Positions 1 through 8,212 of a stretch of DNA of 64,000 nt are shown here, one piece after another. Location of the stretch: NCBI GenBank assembly GCA_964624065.1, contig CAZUWF010000005.1, positions 1 through 64,000 of the forward strand, in the 5' to 3' direction. The notes beneath the pieces were generated by a model. It was not told the origin of the DNA and did no database searches. It was given only the letters and a program-made list of their open reading frames with translations. The position numbers were made by a program, and so were the translations under genes. The stretch comes from UBA7960 sp964624065. Its GTDB lineage: Bacteria > Bacteroidota > Bacteroidia > Bacteroidales > UBA7960. Within the stretch, counting starts at the first letter, position 1, and each line of letters starts with the position of its first letter.

Positions 1-55
1 AATAATATTATTCGAATACCTAACTTTGCCTGGCAATAAAAAAATCCTCGTTACA

Positions 56-346
56 ATGATTCAGGTTTTTGTGTTAATGCTTCTGGGGTGGTTGGTTGGT
101 CTGACCGTGAGAAGAAATAAAAAAATTTCGGTTTGGATTGACAGAGCCATTTTGATTGCCATTTTCTTGCTGCTGTTTTTTATGGGACTTGGCATAGGCA
201 GCAATAAATTACTTTTAGCATCGTTGCCGACGATAGGGTACACGGCACTAATCATAACAATTGGTGCAACTTTCGGGAGCATAATGGCTGGTTGGGCTGT
301 TTGGAGATTTGTTTTTTCACCCGGAAGAAAACCAAAAAAAATATGA
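56..346 (+). CDS. LysO-family lysine exporter, N-terminal half (separate small subunit)
   Basis: Small hydrophobic protein of 96 residues with three predicted membrane segments and a short basic C-terminal tail. It resembles the first domain (DUF340) of LysO/YbjE, the inner-membrane lysine exporter. In enterobacteria both domains are one polypeptide of about 300 residues; here the second domain is the next gene. I chose ATG at 56; an in-frame TTG at 26 would add ten polar residues. The stop codon overlaps the next gene's start as ATGA, which implies translational coupling and a two-protein complex. Family assignment is by fold and arrangement, not by a signature motif. Confidence 0.7.
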   Translation: MIQVFVLMLLGWLVGLTVRRNKKISVWIDRAILIAIFLLLFFMGLGIGSNKLLLASLPTIGYTALIITIGATFGSIMAGWAVWRFVFSPGRKPKKI

Positions 347-948
347 GGACTTCGCTGGCCATCCTTTTTTTCCTTATACTCGGGATTGCGGTGGGTGCAA
401 CAAACCTAGCACCCGAAATACTTCTCAAAAACGACCCTGGAACCTTGGCTCTATACCTCCTAATGTTTTTGGTTGGGGTTAGCGTTGGAACTGACAGCAG
501 TGCCCTCAAGGCCATCAAAACACACGGAATTAAGCTATTACTTTTTCCATTTGCAACTGTTGTAGGGACTTTGGTTGGTGTGGCAATAGCACATTTTGCA
601 ACCAAAAACCACCTGTTTTTGGAGAGTCTTGCAGTGGGAGCCGGATTTGGCTACTATAGCCTTTCGAGCGTTATAATTGGCCAATTGCACTGCGAGTCTA
701 TTGGGGTCACCGCCTTGATTTCAAATATTTCCAGAGAAGTAATTACCCTATTGCTGGCTCCGATTATGGTGGTTTACTTCGGAAAGCTTTCACCGGTTGC
801 GGCGGCCGGAGCAACAAGTATGGACACAACTTTACCCATTATCACCCGAGCATCGGGAAAGGAATTCGCAGTGATCGCACTATTCCATGGTATGGTGCTC
901 ACCATAGCGGTGCCTCCATTGGTGACCTTTATAATTTCGATGATTTGA
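343..948 (+). CDS. LysO-family lysine exporter, C-terminal half
   Basis: A 201-residue polytopic membrane protein matching the larger C-terminal domain of LysO (YbjE), which exports L-lysine and toxic lysine analogues. Glycine-rich helices and the segment GAGFGYYSLSSVIIGQ are typical of the family. The ATG at 343 overlaps the TGA of the upstream small subunit. The longer frame, opening with TTG at 292, runs inside the upstream gene and is not needed. The two proteins together make up about one full-length LysO. Confidence 0.75.
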   Translation: MRTSLAILFFLILGIAVGATNLAPEILLKNDPGTLALYLLMFLVGVSVGTDSSALKAIKTHGIKLLLFPFATVVGTLVGVAIAHFATKNHLFLESLAVGAGFGYYSLSSVIIGQLHCESIGVTALISNISREVITLLLAPIMVVYFGKLSPVAAAGATSMDTTLPIITRASGKEFAVIALFHGMVLTIAVPPLVTFIISMI

Positions 949-982
949 ATGCGAAGTTTTTAGCTATTGTTGATAATTTGAT

Positions 983-1024
983 GGTAGGCGGTAGGCAGAA
1001 GTCAGTGGGCAAAAGTTAGAAGGC
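983..1024. repeat. Degenerate heptanucleotide tandem repeat, six units
   Basis: Read in steps of seven, the sequence is GGTAGGC, GGTAGGC, AGAAGTC, AGTGGGC, AAAAGTT, AGAAGGC. The consensus is close to AGTAGGC. The two perfect units and the constant 7-bp register make chance unlikely. Similar 7-bp runs occur at 23633-23653, 34750-34777 and 40071-40140, all between genes. Confidence 0.6.
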
Positions 1025-1140
1025 AGCCAAGGAACGATGGAAAGAAAGAAATGTAGAACAACTTATCAATTCTTCAATCGTAATTTTATTGTCCATAAAC
1101 CCATAAATCAATCAATCCATTAACTTACCATACTCCTCAA

Positions 1141-1182
1141 CCCTGCCTGCTTTGCAAGTGCCTGCGCCATTGGTCGGCAGGC
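1141..1182. repeat. GC-rich REP-like intergenic element
   Basis: A GC-rich block in an AT-rich gap. CCTGCC (1142-1147) pairs with GGCAGG (1176-1181), and GCCTGC motifs recur inside. It looks like a short dispersed palindromic repeat, but only one copy is present in this window. Family membership is inference. Confidence 0.3.
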
Positions 1183-1188
1183 CATCAA

Positions 1189-3297
1189 CTACTTCTTCAA
1201 CAAGTAAGCACCTTTTTGGCGGACGGGCCAAACTCCCACCCCAATCTCTGTGCACGCTTCAATCCATTTATTTGAGTTCCAAAAGCTGTTGGAGGCATCA
1301 ACAACAACTTTTCTAGGAGAAAGATTTTCCAGAACCTCCCGCGGGCTTATTTGAGCGTTGCCTGTTACAATTAAGTAATCAATTTCAAATTCAACTTTTG
1401 GTAAGTGTCTGGGAACGGTTCCATCCAGCAAAAAAATGGTAAGCTCACCGAAGGAAATCAAAGAGCCTTTGCGGATATAACTGATGCCATTTACAATAGC
1501 ACCTTCGTCAACCAAATTGTCTTCAATAATGTCTGAAATGCCAGAAACAACCCGGTTCTCTTGTATGTGAAAGTTCATCCTTCCGGGGTTGTCTGACAAA
1601 TTTTCGCACGTTAGGCAAACAATATTCTTTCCCGAAATGAAATCAATTGCCGTTGAATTGTTTACGTGGTAAACCACAAACTTGTGATTACCCTCGCGCA
1701 TTATGCTCCGTGCAGAAACAGAAACAGTAATCAAGGCGGTAAAAATCAGGGCATAAACCAGTGCCTTTCGGATTTTGGACATAAGAAACGAAAATAGTAG
1801 GATTATGACCAGGAACACAGCGATGGTTTCTGAAAATGAGATGAAAACGTTAGTGCTTGTGGAATATGGCAAGCCCTCTATGAACTTAACCGATTGATGG
1901 AGAGCAAGAAGCACAAAGTAAAGAACCTTGCCTGCCACGTATCCCAAAATAGGTATAGGATACAATACGAGAGTAGCAATTGCAGCGTAAATGATTACAC
2001 CGGCCATCGGAATGACCGCCAGGTTGGTAATTAAGAAATAGTTTGGAAACTGGTTGAAATAAAACAACGATAAAGGGCCGGTGGCAACTTGGGCAGCAAG
2101 GCTCACGGTAACGATTGCCCAGGCATAATCCAATACCTTATTCTTGAAATTCAATTGCTTGTAAAGGTATGGTTGCAACCAAACTATGCTTATCACCGCC
2201 AGGTACGAAAGCTGAAAACCAACACTTGCAATCATGTATGGATTGAGCACCAACAGAATAAAGGCCGACGCTGCCAAGGTATTGTAGATGTTGGTTCTGC
2301 GATTGAAACTTTGGCCAATAGCCACGAAGCTAAACATGGTGCACGCCCTCAATACCGATGGCGAAAAACCGGTTACTGCAGCATACATCCACATTATTAG
2401 TATTATTGCCATTGCCCTCCATATTTTTCCGTGGGGCAACTTGAGAAGAATTGCGAAAATCATTTTTAATACCAAGAAAATAATACCGACGTGCAAACCA
2501 GAAACACACAGTATGTGCATTGCACCGGCACCCACGAACTCTCGGCGCAAGTTTTCATCGAGGTACTCGCGATATCCCAAAAACAAGGCCGAAACTATTG
2601 CGAACTCGGATCCTTGGAAGTTTGATTCGAAGGTTTTCAGCGCTTCTTGGCGGATATATTCTGACCATTTAAGCAAAAAAGAACCACGGTTGTGCCCTGT
2701 AGCGTGCCACTGGTCCGATGTTTTGTATGATTGATGGAAAATGTTGCGGTAGGACAGAAACCTGGCATAATTGAACTCGTGCGGGTTTTTTGGAGGAACC
2801 AACTCTTGAAAATTATTCTCCACCAACAGGTAATCGCCATATTTGAGCCGTTCTGCCAAACTGTCCTTTTGCAGGTAAAGCATTAGTTTGCCCCCAACCC
2901 CCTGCGACTCGTTTTCGGTCAGTATTTGTTCAACCCTTCCAATAACCTGAAAAGAATTGGTCTTTTCAGATACCGGCTCGATAATTCTAAACAACAGGTT
3001 ACCTTCAACCTGTGCGAAATTTGAGAAATGGTTGATCTTTCTGAGCTGATTGTGGTATTGTGCTACGTGGTACCCGGCAACAAAAAGCACCAATGAAACC
3101 CAAACCCCGAAAACCCACCGCAAAGAATATCGGCTTGCTACAAATTTTGTGGCAAATGCCCAAATAAGAATGAAAACCGAATATGCGGCGACAAACCAAA
3201 CCACAGGAAAATGAGCACCTGCCACCAGGTAAACCACAATCCCTGCCCCAAACGGTATAACAAGCCTAACCAACGGAAATTGAGAAAGTAAGTTCAT
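1189..3297 (-). CDS. comEC: ComEC/Rec2-family competence membrane channel
   Basis: A 702-residue protein with the ComEC layout. An N-terminal DUF4131-type region (about 1-200) is followed by the multi-pass Competence domain. That domain contains the hallmark stretch FVGAGAMHILCVSGLHVGII near residue 255, then roughly ten hydrophobic segments to about 510. ComEC forms the inner-membrane pore for single-stranded DNA in natural transformation. The C-terminal periplasmic region (about 520-702) occupies the position of the metallo-beta-lactamase-like domain but has no HxHxDH zinc motif, so any nuclease function there should be absent. The start is ATG at 3297, about 30 bp downstream of a TAAATTTG promoter element on the same strand. 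The gene stands alone. Confidence 0.9.
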   Translation of the reverse strand: MNLLSQFPLVRLVIPFGAGIVVYLVAGAHFPVVWFVAAYSVFILIWAFATKFVASRYSLRWVFGVWVSLVLFVAGYHVAQYHNQLRKINHFSNFAQVEGNLLFRIIEPVSEKTNSFQVIGRVEQILTENESQGVGGKLMLYLQKDSLAERLKYGDYLLVENNFQELVPPKNPHEFNYARFLSYRNIFHQSYKTSDQWHATGHNRGSFLLKWSEYIRQEALKTFESNFQGSEFAIVSALFLGYREYLDENLRREFVGAGAMHILCVSGLHVGIIFLVLKMIFAILLKLPHGKIWRAMAIILIMWMYAAVTGFSPSVLRACTMFSFVAIGQSFNRRTNIYNTLAASAFILLVLNPYMIASVGFQLSYLAVISIVWLQPYLYKQLNFKNKVLDYAWAIVTVSLAAQVATGPLSLFYFNQFPNYFLITNLAVIPMAGVIIYAAIATLVLYPIPILGYVAGKVLYFVLLALHQSVKFIEGLPYSTSTNVFISFSETIAVFLVIILLFSFLMSKIRKALVYALIFTALITVSVSARSIMREGNHKFVVYHVNNSTAIDFISGKNIVCLTCENLSDNPGRMNFHIQENRVVSGISDIIEDNLVDEGAIVNGISYIRKGSLISFGELTIFLLDGTVPRHLPKVEFEIDYLIVTGNAQISPREVLENLSPRKVVVDASNSFWNSNKWIEACTEIGVGVWPVRQKGAYLLKK

Positions 3298-3326
3298 TTT
3301 TGTAAAGCGAGGATAAACCCGAAAAA

Positions 3327-3334
3327 CAAATTTA
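3327..3334 (-). promoter_or_regulatory. Bacteroidota -7 promoter element for comEC
   Basis: TAAATTTG on the minus strand fits the phylum consensus TAnnTTTG, about 30 bp upstream of the comEC start. No clear -33 TTG was found at the right distance. Confidence 0.45.
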
Positions 3335-3445
3335 AAGCTTAAACCATTAAAGCACGAATGATTTTGAGAAGATTCGCAGACAAATGATCATTAATTTCAA
3401 AAAACAAACAGAATCAACCAGAATCAACAATACCAGCGGGAGATA

Positions 3446-4711
3446 TTATAAGTTATTTTTTAAGGCCTTAATGGTTATGCTGCCTTTCTGGCCTCTAATT
3501 TCAAAAAGGTACAGGCCATTTTTTATACTAGAGGTATCAATTTCAATTTGTTGGTTTCCAGGGTTTAACCTAATAGGGATTTGTTCTAAAACTAAACTTC
3601 CCATAACATCGAAAACCCTTATTGAAACCGTTTGTGGCTCCGTCAACGAAAGTCTTACCCTTGCCTTTTGGTTAATTGGATTTGGGAAAACTTGTGCATT
3701 CAAAACACCATCCCCTAGCTCGGTTACAAAAGAACCTCCGTTTATCCCGTTAAGGTGAAGCAAAATTGCCAAGGAAACCTTTGTAACCTCGGCGGCATAT
3801 TGCTTGTTGGTGTTATCCACTAAATCGTTGGCAGAGTGGTAAAATGGCGAGAATTGTTCTTCGTGCAAAAACAAAGATGGAAAATCGTTTTGGTGAAAAG
3901 CCCAGCTATCTGTTGCATTAATATATTGGTTTGTAACCACCACGTTCAATGAAGTGTAACTTGAGGCAATACTAGTGGCCAAATCTGCAAGCCACTTGGC
4001 ATTGGGGTACTCGTGTACTTGCAGGGTCCAAATAGGAGGGGCTTCGGTGCTATTGCTTATCATATCGTTGTTAATCATTGCCCTTATGTCCATGCCGGCA
4101 TTTGCCGCCTTGTTGGCAAAATCCCAAGCCCCCCTCAAGCCCACTTCCTCGGCAGCGAAGGTTACAAACTTGATGGTGTACGATGGGTGGTAGCCGTTGG
4201 CTTTCATTACCCGTGCAACCTCCAAGGCGGCCGCAACACCGCTGGCATTGTCATCGGCCCCGGGAGCGCTGGTAAGCGAACATTGCCAAGGGGTGCTTGA
4301 GCTTGAATCGTAACATACCGAATCGTGGTGTGCCCCCAAGATGTAAACCCTCTCTTCATTCTTGTTTCCGGGCAAAGTTGCAACAACGTTGTATTGCCAA
4401 GTTTCGTGAAGCTGACCCATAAAAGTCATTCTAAGCTCAAAGGAGTCCAATAAAACATTTTCTATACCAAAACTTTCAAACTTGTCCTTGATACGTTCAG
4501 CCACATTTCGGCGATTATTTACAAGGCAAAACCTGCTTCCAAAATCTTGCAAGCTATGCATATATGACCTTATGCTATCGGAGTTTACCTGATTTACAAA
4601 CCCTTGTACAATTGGGCTGTGGCCTGGATATACCAAAGGCTCTCCTTCTCGGCCGACCGCAGCATACCAAAAACCCAACAAAAAAAACAAAATTGTCGTA
4701 AAAATTTTCAT
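3446..4711 (-). CDS. Secreted M28-family metallopeptidase with T9SS C-terminal sorting domain
   Basis: A 421-residue protein with an N-terminal signal peptide (about 1-20). The zinc aminopeptidase domain (about 40-325) shows the M28 metal-ligand order: H128 in GAHHDS, D153 in GADDNASG, E188/E189 in AAEE, D216 in NND and H292 in FYHSAND. The last 80 residues (from about 340) form a Por-secretion type-A sorting domain, with VFPNP, ...VFDVMGS... and NGLYLFEI. The protein should therefore cross the outer membrane by the type IX system and lose this tail. It is a probable extracellular aminopeptidase; the substrate is unknown. The gene stands alone, with a TAAATTTG promoter element just upstream. 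Confidence 0.88.
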   Translation of the reverse strand: MKIFTTILFFLLGFWYAAVGREGEPLVYPGHSPIVQGFVNQVNSDSIRSYMHSLQDFGSRFCLVNNRRNVAERIKDKFESFGIENVLLDSFELRMTFMGQLHETWQYNVVATLPGNKNEERVYILGAHHDSVCYDSSSSTPWQCSLTSAPGADDNASGVAAALEVARVMKANGYHPSYTIKFVTFAAEEVGLRGAWDFANKAANAGMDIRAMINNDMISNSTEAPPIWTLQVHEYPNAKWLADLATSIASSYTSLNVVVTNQYINATDSWAFHQNDFPSLFLHEEQFSPFYHSANDLVDNTNKQYAAEVTKVSLAILLHLNGINGGSFVTELGDGVLNAQVFPNPINQKARVRLSLTEPQTVSIRVFDVMGSLVLEQIPIRLNPGNQQIEIDTSSIKNGLYLFEIRGQKGSITIKALKNNL

Positions 4712-5015
4712 AACCGCTTAAGCTTGAAGCAAATTTAAAACAATCTTCCGGAAAAGCCCTACAATTGATTTCAGGTATCGAATAGGTAAATTGGATTTCT
4801 TGACAACCAGCTACTTTGGAAAAATACTAAAGCTACATTGATTTTTACTGGAAAATACCATAACCAACGCCACGAGAATTACACAAAGGCAATAATTTTA
4901 AAATTACCTCAATACTTCCAAATGCGGACTCTCAGCCAAGATCAAGGGATAAATTGTCGTTCCCACTTTCCATAATCCCCTCCTCACAATCTCAATTAAA
5001 ACAATACTTCCAAAC
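4712..5015. other. Intergenic region, no gene
   Basis: About 300 AT-rich bases between ung and the M28 peptidase gene, both on the minus strand. It contains the peptidase promoter element and a 13-bp direct repeat, CAATACTTCCAAA, at 4910-4922 and 5002-5014. I see no coding frame or RNA gene. Confidence 0.5.
4730..4737 (-). promoter_or_regulatory. Bacteroidota -7 promoter element for the M28 peptidase gene
   Basis: TAAATTTG on the minus strand, 19-26 bp upstream of the ATG. It has the same octamer as the element before comEC, in a similar GCAAATTTAAA context. Confidence 0.45.
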
Positions 5016-5699
5016 TCATATCCTCCAATCAATGGGTTCCTTGCCTTGGCTTTTAAGAATCTGGTTGGTTTTTGAAAAGTGCTTGCTGCCAAAAAATCCT
5101 CTTGAAGCCGAAAATGGAGATGGGTGAGGGGCAGTTAACAGGTGGTGCTTGGTGGTGTCAATTAATGCCTTCTTGGCAATGGCATAATTCCCCCAGAGTA
5201 AGAAAACCAACCCATCTTTTCTTTCCGAAAGGGCCTTAATTGCACCATCGGTAAAGATCTCCCAGCCCTTGTTTTGGTGCGAACCGGCCTGATGTGCTCT
5301 TACGGTGAGCGTAGCATTTAAAAGTAAAACACCCTGGCGGGCCCACCCCTCAAGGTTGCCGTGGAGTGGGCGTTCAATTCCCAAATCATTTACAATTTCC
5401 TTGAAAATGTTTGCCAACGATGGCGGGCTATCAACTCCCTTTGGAACCGAAAAGCAAAGCCCGTGCGCTTGCCCTGCCCCGTGGTAGGGATCTTGGCCTA
5501 GTATCACCACCTTTACTTCAGAGAAAGGGGTGTGATCAAAGGCCGAGAAAATTTGCGAGCCAGGTGGATAAATCTTGTACTTACCCTTTTCATCCATCAA
5601 AAATGATTTCAACCCTTGGAAGTAAGGAGCAGAAAACTCAGTCGCCAAAACCGACTTCCAGCTTATTTCAATATTTGGATTTACACTTGTATCGGTCAT
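5016..5699 (-). CDS. ung: Uracil-DNA glycosylase, family 1
   Basis: A 227-residue enzyme, the usual Ung length, that removes uracil from DNA to start base-excision repair. The water-activating motif GQDPYHG lies at 68-74 with the catalytic Asp at 70. The DNA-intercalating loop HPSPFSASRGF is at 192-202; the family usually reads HPSPLSAHRGF, so Phe and Ser replace Leu and His. I chose the ATG at 5699 because the frame upstream (to 5771) overlaps the end of mpl and adds a non-homologous tail. It lies 65 bp after mpl on the same strand and probably shares its transcript. Confidence 0.95.
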   Translation of the reverse strand: MTDTSVNPNIEISWKSVLATEFSAPYFQGLKSFLMDEKGKYKIYPPGSQIFSAFDHTPFSEVKVVILGQDPYHGAGQAHGLCFSVPKGVDSPPSLANIFKEIVNDLGIERPLHGNLEGWARQGVLLLNATLTVRAHQAGSHQNKGWEIFTDGAIKALSERKDGLVFLLWGNYAIAKKALIDTTKHHLLTAPHPSPFSASRGFFGSKHFSKTNQILKSQGKEPIDWRI

Positions 5700-5764
5700 T
5701 TTGATTTTTTTAATCCGCGAATTTCCCCCTAATGTGCGCGAGATGAAAAAGACCTGCAATGCGT

Positions 5765-7120
5765 TTAACAAATTTTCTCTTCAAAGAACCTGTTAAGATC
5801 CATCCCGCCGAAATTGCCCGAGCTCATCATCAAAAAGCAGGTATTGGTTTTTTTCAAGCCGTTGAGCCTTTCTTGCATTTTTTGGGCATCAGTAAAAACT
5901 TCTACTTTAGGTATGCCGAAGGCGTCTGCCACCGCATTCTCGTCAAGGTCGGGCAATCGTTTTAGTTTTATGGCGTGATGGTCATAAAAAACCAATGCCA
6001 CATCGGCGCCATCCAGGCTACCATTGTACAATGGCAGAAAAACCTTACTCAAACTACTGTAAGTGTGGAGTTCAAGGCATACAACCATACTTTTACCGGG
6101 GTGCTGCCCCCTCACAGCCTGGGTTGTTGCCCTAACCTTTGAAGGTGCGTGGGCAAAATCCTTGTAAACAATCATACCGTTGAAATCCAAAATCTTTTCG
6201 AGCCTTTTGCTTGCACCCTTAAAGGTTTGCAATGCATTATAAAACCGATTATCCTCAATTCCTAGCTGGTTGCATACCAATCTAGCGCCGTTTAAGTTCA
6301 ATAGGTTATGTTTCCCAAAAACATTAATGGGGTGTTTCGTTTTGCCCGAAATAATCCAAGTCTGTCCACCTCCTACAACGTATTTGGGAAGACCGTATGG
6401 AAGCTTTCTCAATTCGCCCGCGGTTTCACAAACCTTTACAACCTCCGGGTCTTCATTACAATAAATCAATGTCCCGCCGGGTTCGATGGTTTCTAAAAAC
6501 AATCTGAACTGGCCCACGTAGCCTTGGTAGGTTGGAAAAACATTAACGTGGTCCCACGCGATACCGCTTATCAGGGCAACGTGGGGTCTGTAGAGGTGAA
6601 ATTTGGGTCTAAGATCCAATGGAGAGCTAAGGTACTCGTCGCCTTCGAGGATTATAATTTCTGTTGCATCGTTGAGCTTAACCATAACCTCGAAGCCTTC
6701 CAGCTGGGCACCAACCATAAAATCAGCATCTACGCTGCAATGCTGCAAAACGTGAATTATCATCGATGTGATGGTGGTTTTTCCGTGGCTTCCGCCAATT
6801 ACCACTCGCCTCTTGTTTTTCGATTGCTGGTAAAGGAATTCGGGGTAAGAGAAAATTTTCAGACCAAGTTCCTTGGCCTTAAGAAGTTCGGGGTTATCGG
6901 CCTTGGCGTGCATGCCCAGAATTACTGCTTCCAAACCGCGGTGAATTTTTTCGGGAAACCAGCCCTCCTTTGGTGGCAGAAGACCGCAGGAAGCGAGCCG
7001 GCTGGCCGAAGGCTCGAAAATTTGATCGTCTGAGCCCGATACCGTGCAACCCTTGTGATGCAAGGCAATGGCAAGGTTGTGCATGGCACTGCCGCCGATG
7101 GCTATGAAATGGACATTCAC
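5765..7120 (-). CDS. mpl: UDP-N-acetylmuramate:L-alanyl-gamma-D-glutamyl-meso-DAP ligase (murein peptide ligase)
   Basis: A 451-residue Mur-ligase-family enzyme that attaches recycled murein tripeptide to UDP-MurNAc in the cytoplasm. The N-terminus has the Rossmann motif HFIAIGGSAMHNLA and the Mpl/MurC pattern SGSDDQIFEPS. The ATP P-loop GGSHGKTT lies near residue 110 (SHGKTT is the Mur form of GKT), followed by LEGDEYLSSP and HVNVF. FAHAPSKVRAT and LELHTYSSL are typical of Mpl rather than MurC. The GTG at 7120 puts VNVHFIAIGG at the N-terminus as in relatives; a TTG at 7168 is the alternative. Peptidoglycan recycling is the inferred context. It is followed by ung. Confidence 0.92.
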   Translation of the reverse strand: MNVHFIAIGGSAMHNLAIALHHKGCTVSGSDDQIFEPSASRLASCGLLPPKEGWFPEKIHRGLEAVILGMHAKADNPELLKAKELGLKIFSYPEFLYQQSKNKRRVVIGGSHGKTTITSMIIHVLQHCSVDADFMVGAQLEGFEVMVKLNDATEIIILEGDEYLSSPLDLRPKFHLYRPHVALISGIAWDHVNVFPTYQGYVGQFRLFLETIEPGGTLIYCNEDPEVVKVCETAGELRKLPYGLPKYVVGGGQTWIISGKTKHPINVFGKHNLLNLNGARLVCNQLGIEDNRFYNALQTFKGASKRLEKILDFNGMIVYKDFAHAPSKVRATTQAVRGQHPGKSMVVCLELHTYSSLSKVFLPLYNGSLDGADVALVFYDHHAIKLKRLPDLDENAVADAFGIPKVEVFTDAQKMQERLNGLKKTNTCFLMMSSGNFGGMDLNRFFEEKIC

Positions 7121-7325
7121 CTTAGAATAAAATTTTGGTTGCCAAAAAATAGTTGTTTTCTCGCCCAAAGTTAGAGAAAAAGACCAAAAGCCAACGCACC
7201 ATAAAAATTTGATTTTAGAAAAGATTTTGAAGCATTACAATTTTGTGATACCTTAGTGGAAAAAATTAATAAAATGTATCTCAGCTCCAACCGTCTATTA
7301 CAAAATTAAATACCCCCAGTTAAGC

Positions 7326-7568
7326 ATGAAAACCACTACCCTAAAAACCTGCCAAACCCCATTCGAGGCAAACCTGATAAAGGCCAAGCTTGAAGCAGCC
7401 GGCATACCATCCTTTTTGACCAACGAAAACTACTCAACACTTTACCCCGTAATGGCCAACCTCCTGGGATCTGGTGTTAGGGTACTGGTGAACGATGAAG
7501 ACCTGGAAAATGCCCTGGAGTTGCTTGCAGATGAGTTTGAAAGCCTCGAAGATGAGGGCAACCAATAG
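7326..7568 (+). CDS. DUF2007 domain protein
   Basis: An 80-residue acidic protein of the DUF2007 family (ferredoxin-like fold, sometimes called putative signal-transducing protein). It has the family pattern: T...C..PFEANLIKAKLEAAGIPSFL, then GVRVLVNDEDLENALELL. Biochemical function is unknown. It is divergent from mpl, and a GNAT acetyltransferase follows 51 bp downstream on the same strand. Confidence 0.8.
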   Translation: MKTTTLKTCQTPFEANLIKAKLEAAGIPSFLTNENYSTLYPVMANLLGSGVRVLVNDEDLENALELLADEFESLEDEGNQ

Positions 7569-7619
7569 AAGATTTTACCTTTTTCAAGGGGTTGCAAAAT
7601 AAACTTCTTTCCCTTTCCA

Positions 7620-8141
7620 ATGCAAAGGTTTGAACTATCCAAGGCAAGTTTAAAAGACCTCGAAGCCATCCAAAAAATTGGCAGGGAAACCTTTCGTCAA
7701 ACTTTCGAAGCCACCAATTGTAAGACCAACCTCGAGGCGTACATTTCGAAGTCATTTGCCACCCATAAAATTAAAGACGAACTCCTAAATCCAAATTCAC
7801 TTTTTTTTCTCGCAGCCAAAGGAAATGAGGTTGTTGGATACCTGAAAGTTAATTTTGCTCCGGCCCAAACCGAAATCAACGACCCAAACGCTATGGAATT
7901 AGAGCGGATTTACATTCTAAAGAATTACTTTGGACAAGGTTTAGGGCAACTGCTTTTAGACAAATCGATTGAAATTGGGCGGTTAGCGAAAAGTGCCTAC
8001 ATTTGGTTGGGAGTTTGGGAGAATAACTACAGAGCCTTGGCCTTTTACAAAAAAAATGGATTTCTTGAATTTGACACCCACGTTTTCGTTGTGGGAGAGT
8101 CAAGGCAAACCGACAAGTTGATGAAATTAGCCCTTACTTAG
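7620..8141 (+). CDS. GNAT-family N-acetyltransferase (PaiA/spermidine-acetyltransferase-like)
   Basis: A 173-residue single-domain acetyltransferase. Motif A, ELERIYILKNYFGQGLGQLL (near 90-110), contains the acetyl-CoA pyrophosphate loop Q-G-L-G. WLGVWENNYRALAFYKKNGF is motif B, with the typical N..A..FY.K.GF signature. The opening ETFRQTFEATN resembles PaiA and related diamine/spermidine acetyltransferases, but the substrate cannot be read from the sequence. It probably forms a small transcript with the DUF2007 gene. Confidence 0.8.
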   Translation: MQRFELSKASLKDLEAIQKIGRETFRQTFEATNCKTNLEAYISKSFATHKIKDELLNPNSLFFLAAKGNEVVGYLKVNFAPAQTEINDPNAMELERIYILKNYFGQGLGQLLLDKSIEIGRLAKSAYIWLGVWENNYRALAFYKKNGFLEFDTHVFVVGESRQTDKLMKLALT

Positions 8142-8177
8142 CACCAATGGATTTAAAACCCAAAATGATTTTCGGGC

Positions 8178-8185
8178 TACCTTTG
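8178..8185 (+). promoter_or_regulatory. Bacteroidota -7 promoter element for the MBL hydrolase gene
   Basis: TACCTTTG, an exact TAnnTTTG match, 27 bp upstream of the ATG at 8213. Confidence 0.45.
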
Positions 8186-8212
8186 TCGTTTCAAAAATTT
8201 CAATAGAAAAAA

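Larger units (their letters stand above)
949..1188. other. Intergenic region with heptamer repeat and REP-like inverted repeat
   Basis: No gene is supported between the LysO pair and the convergent comEC. The stretch holds a run of 7-bp units (983-1024) and a GC-rich block (1141-1182) with CCTGCC...GGCAGG arms. No T-tract terminator is visible for either flanking gene. Confidence 0.5.

Noticed and set aside
4910..5014. 13-bp direct repeat CAATACTTCCAAA
   Set aside because: Only two copies 92 bp apart in AT-rich DNA; no associated structure, so not promoted to a finding.
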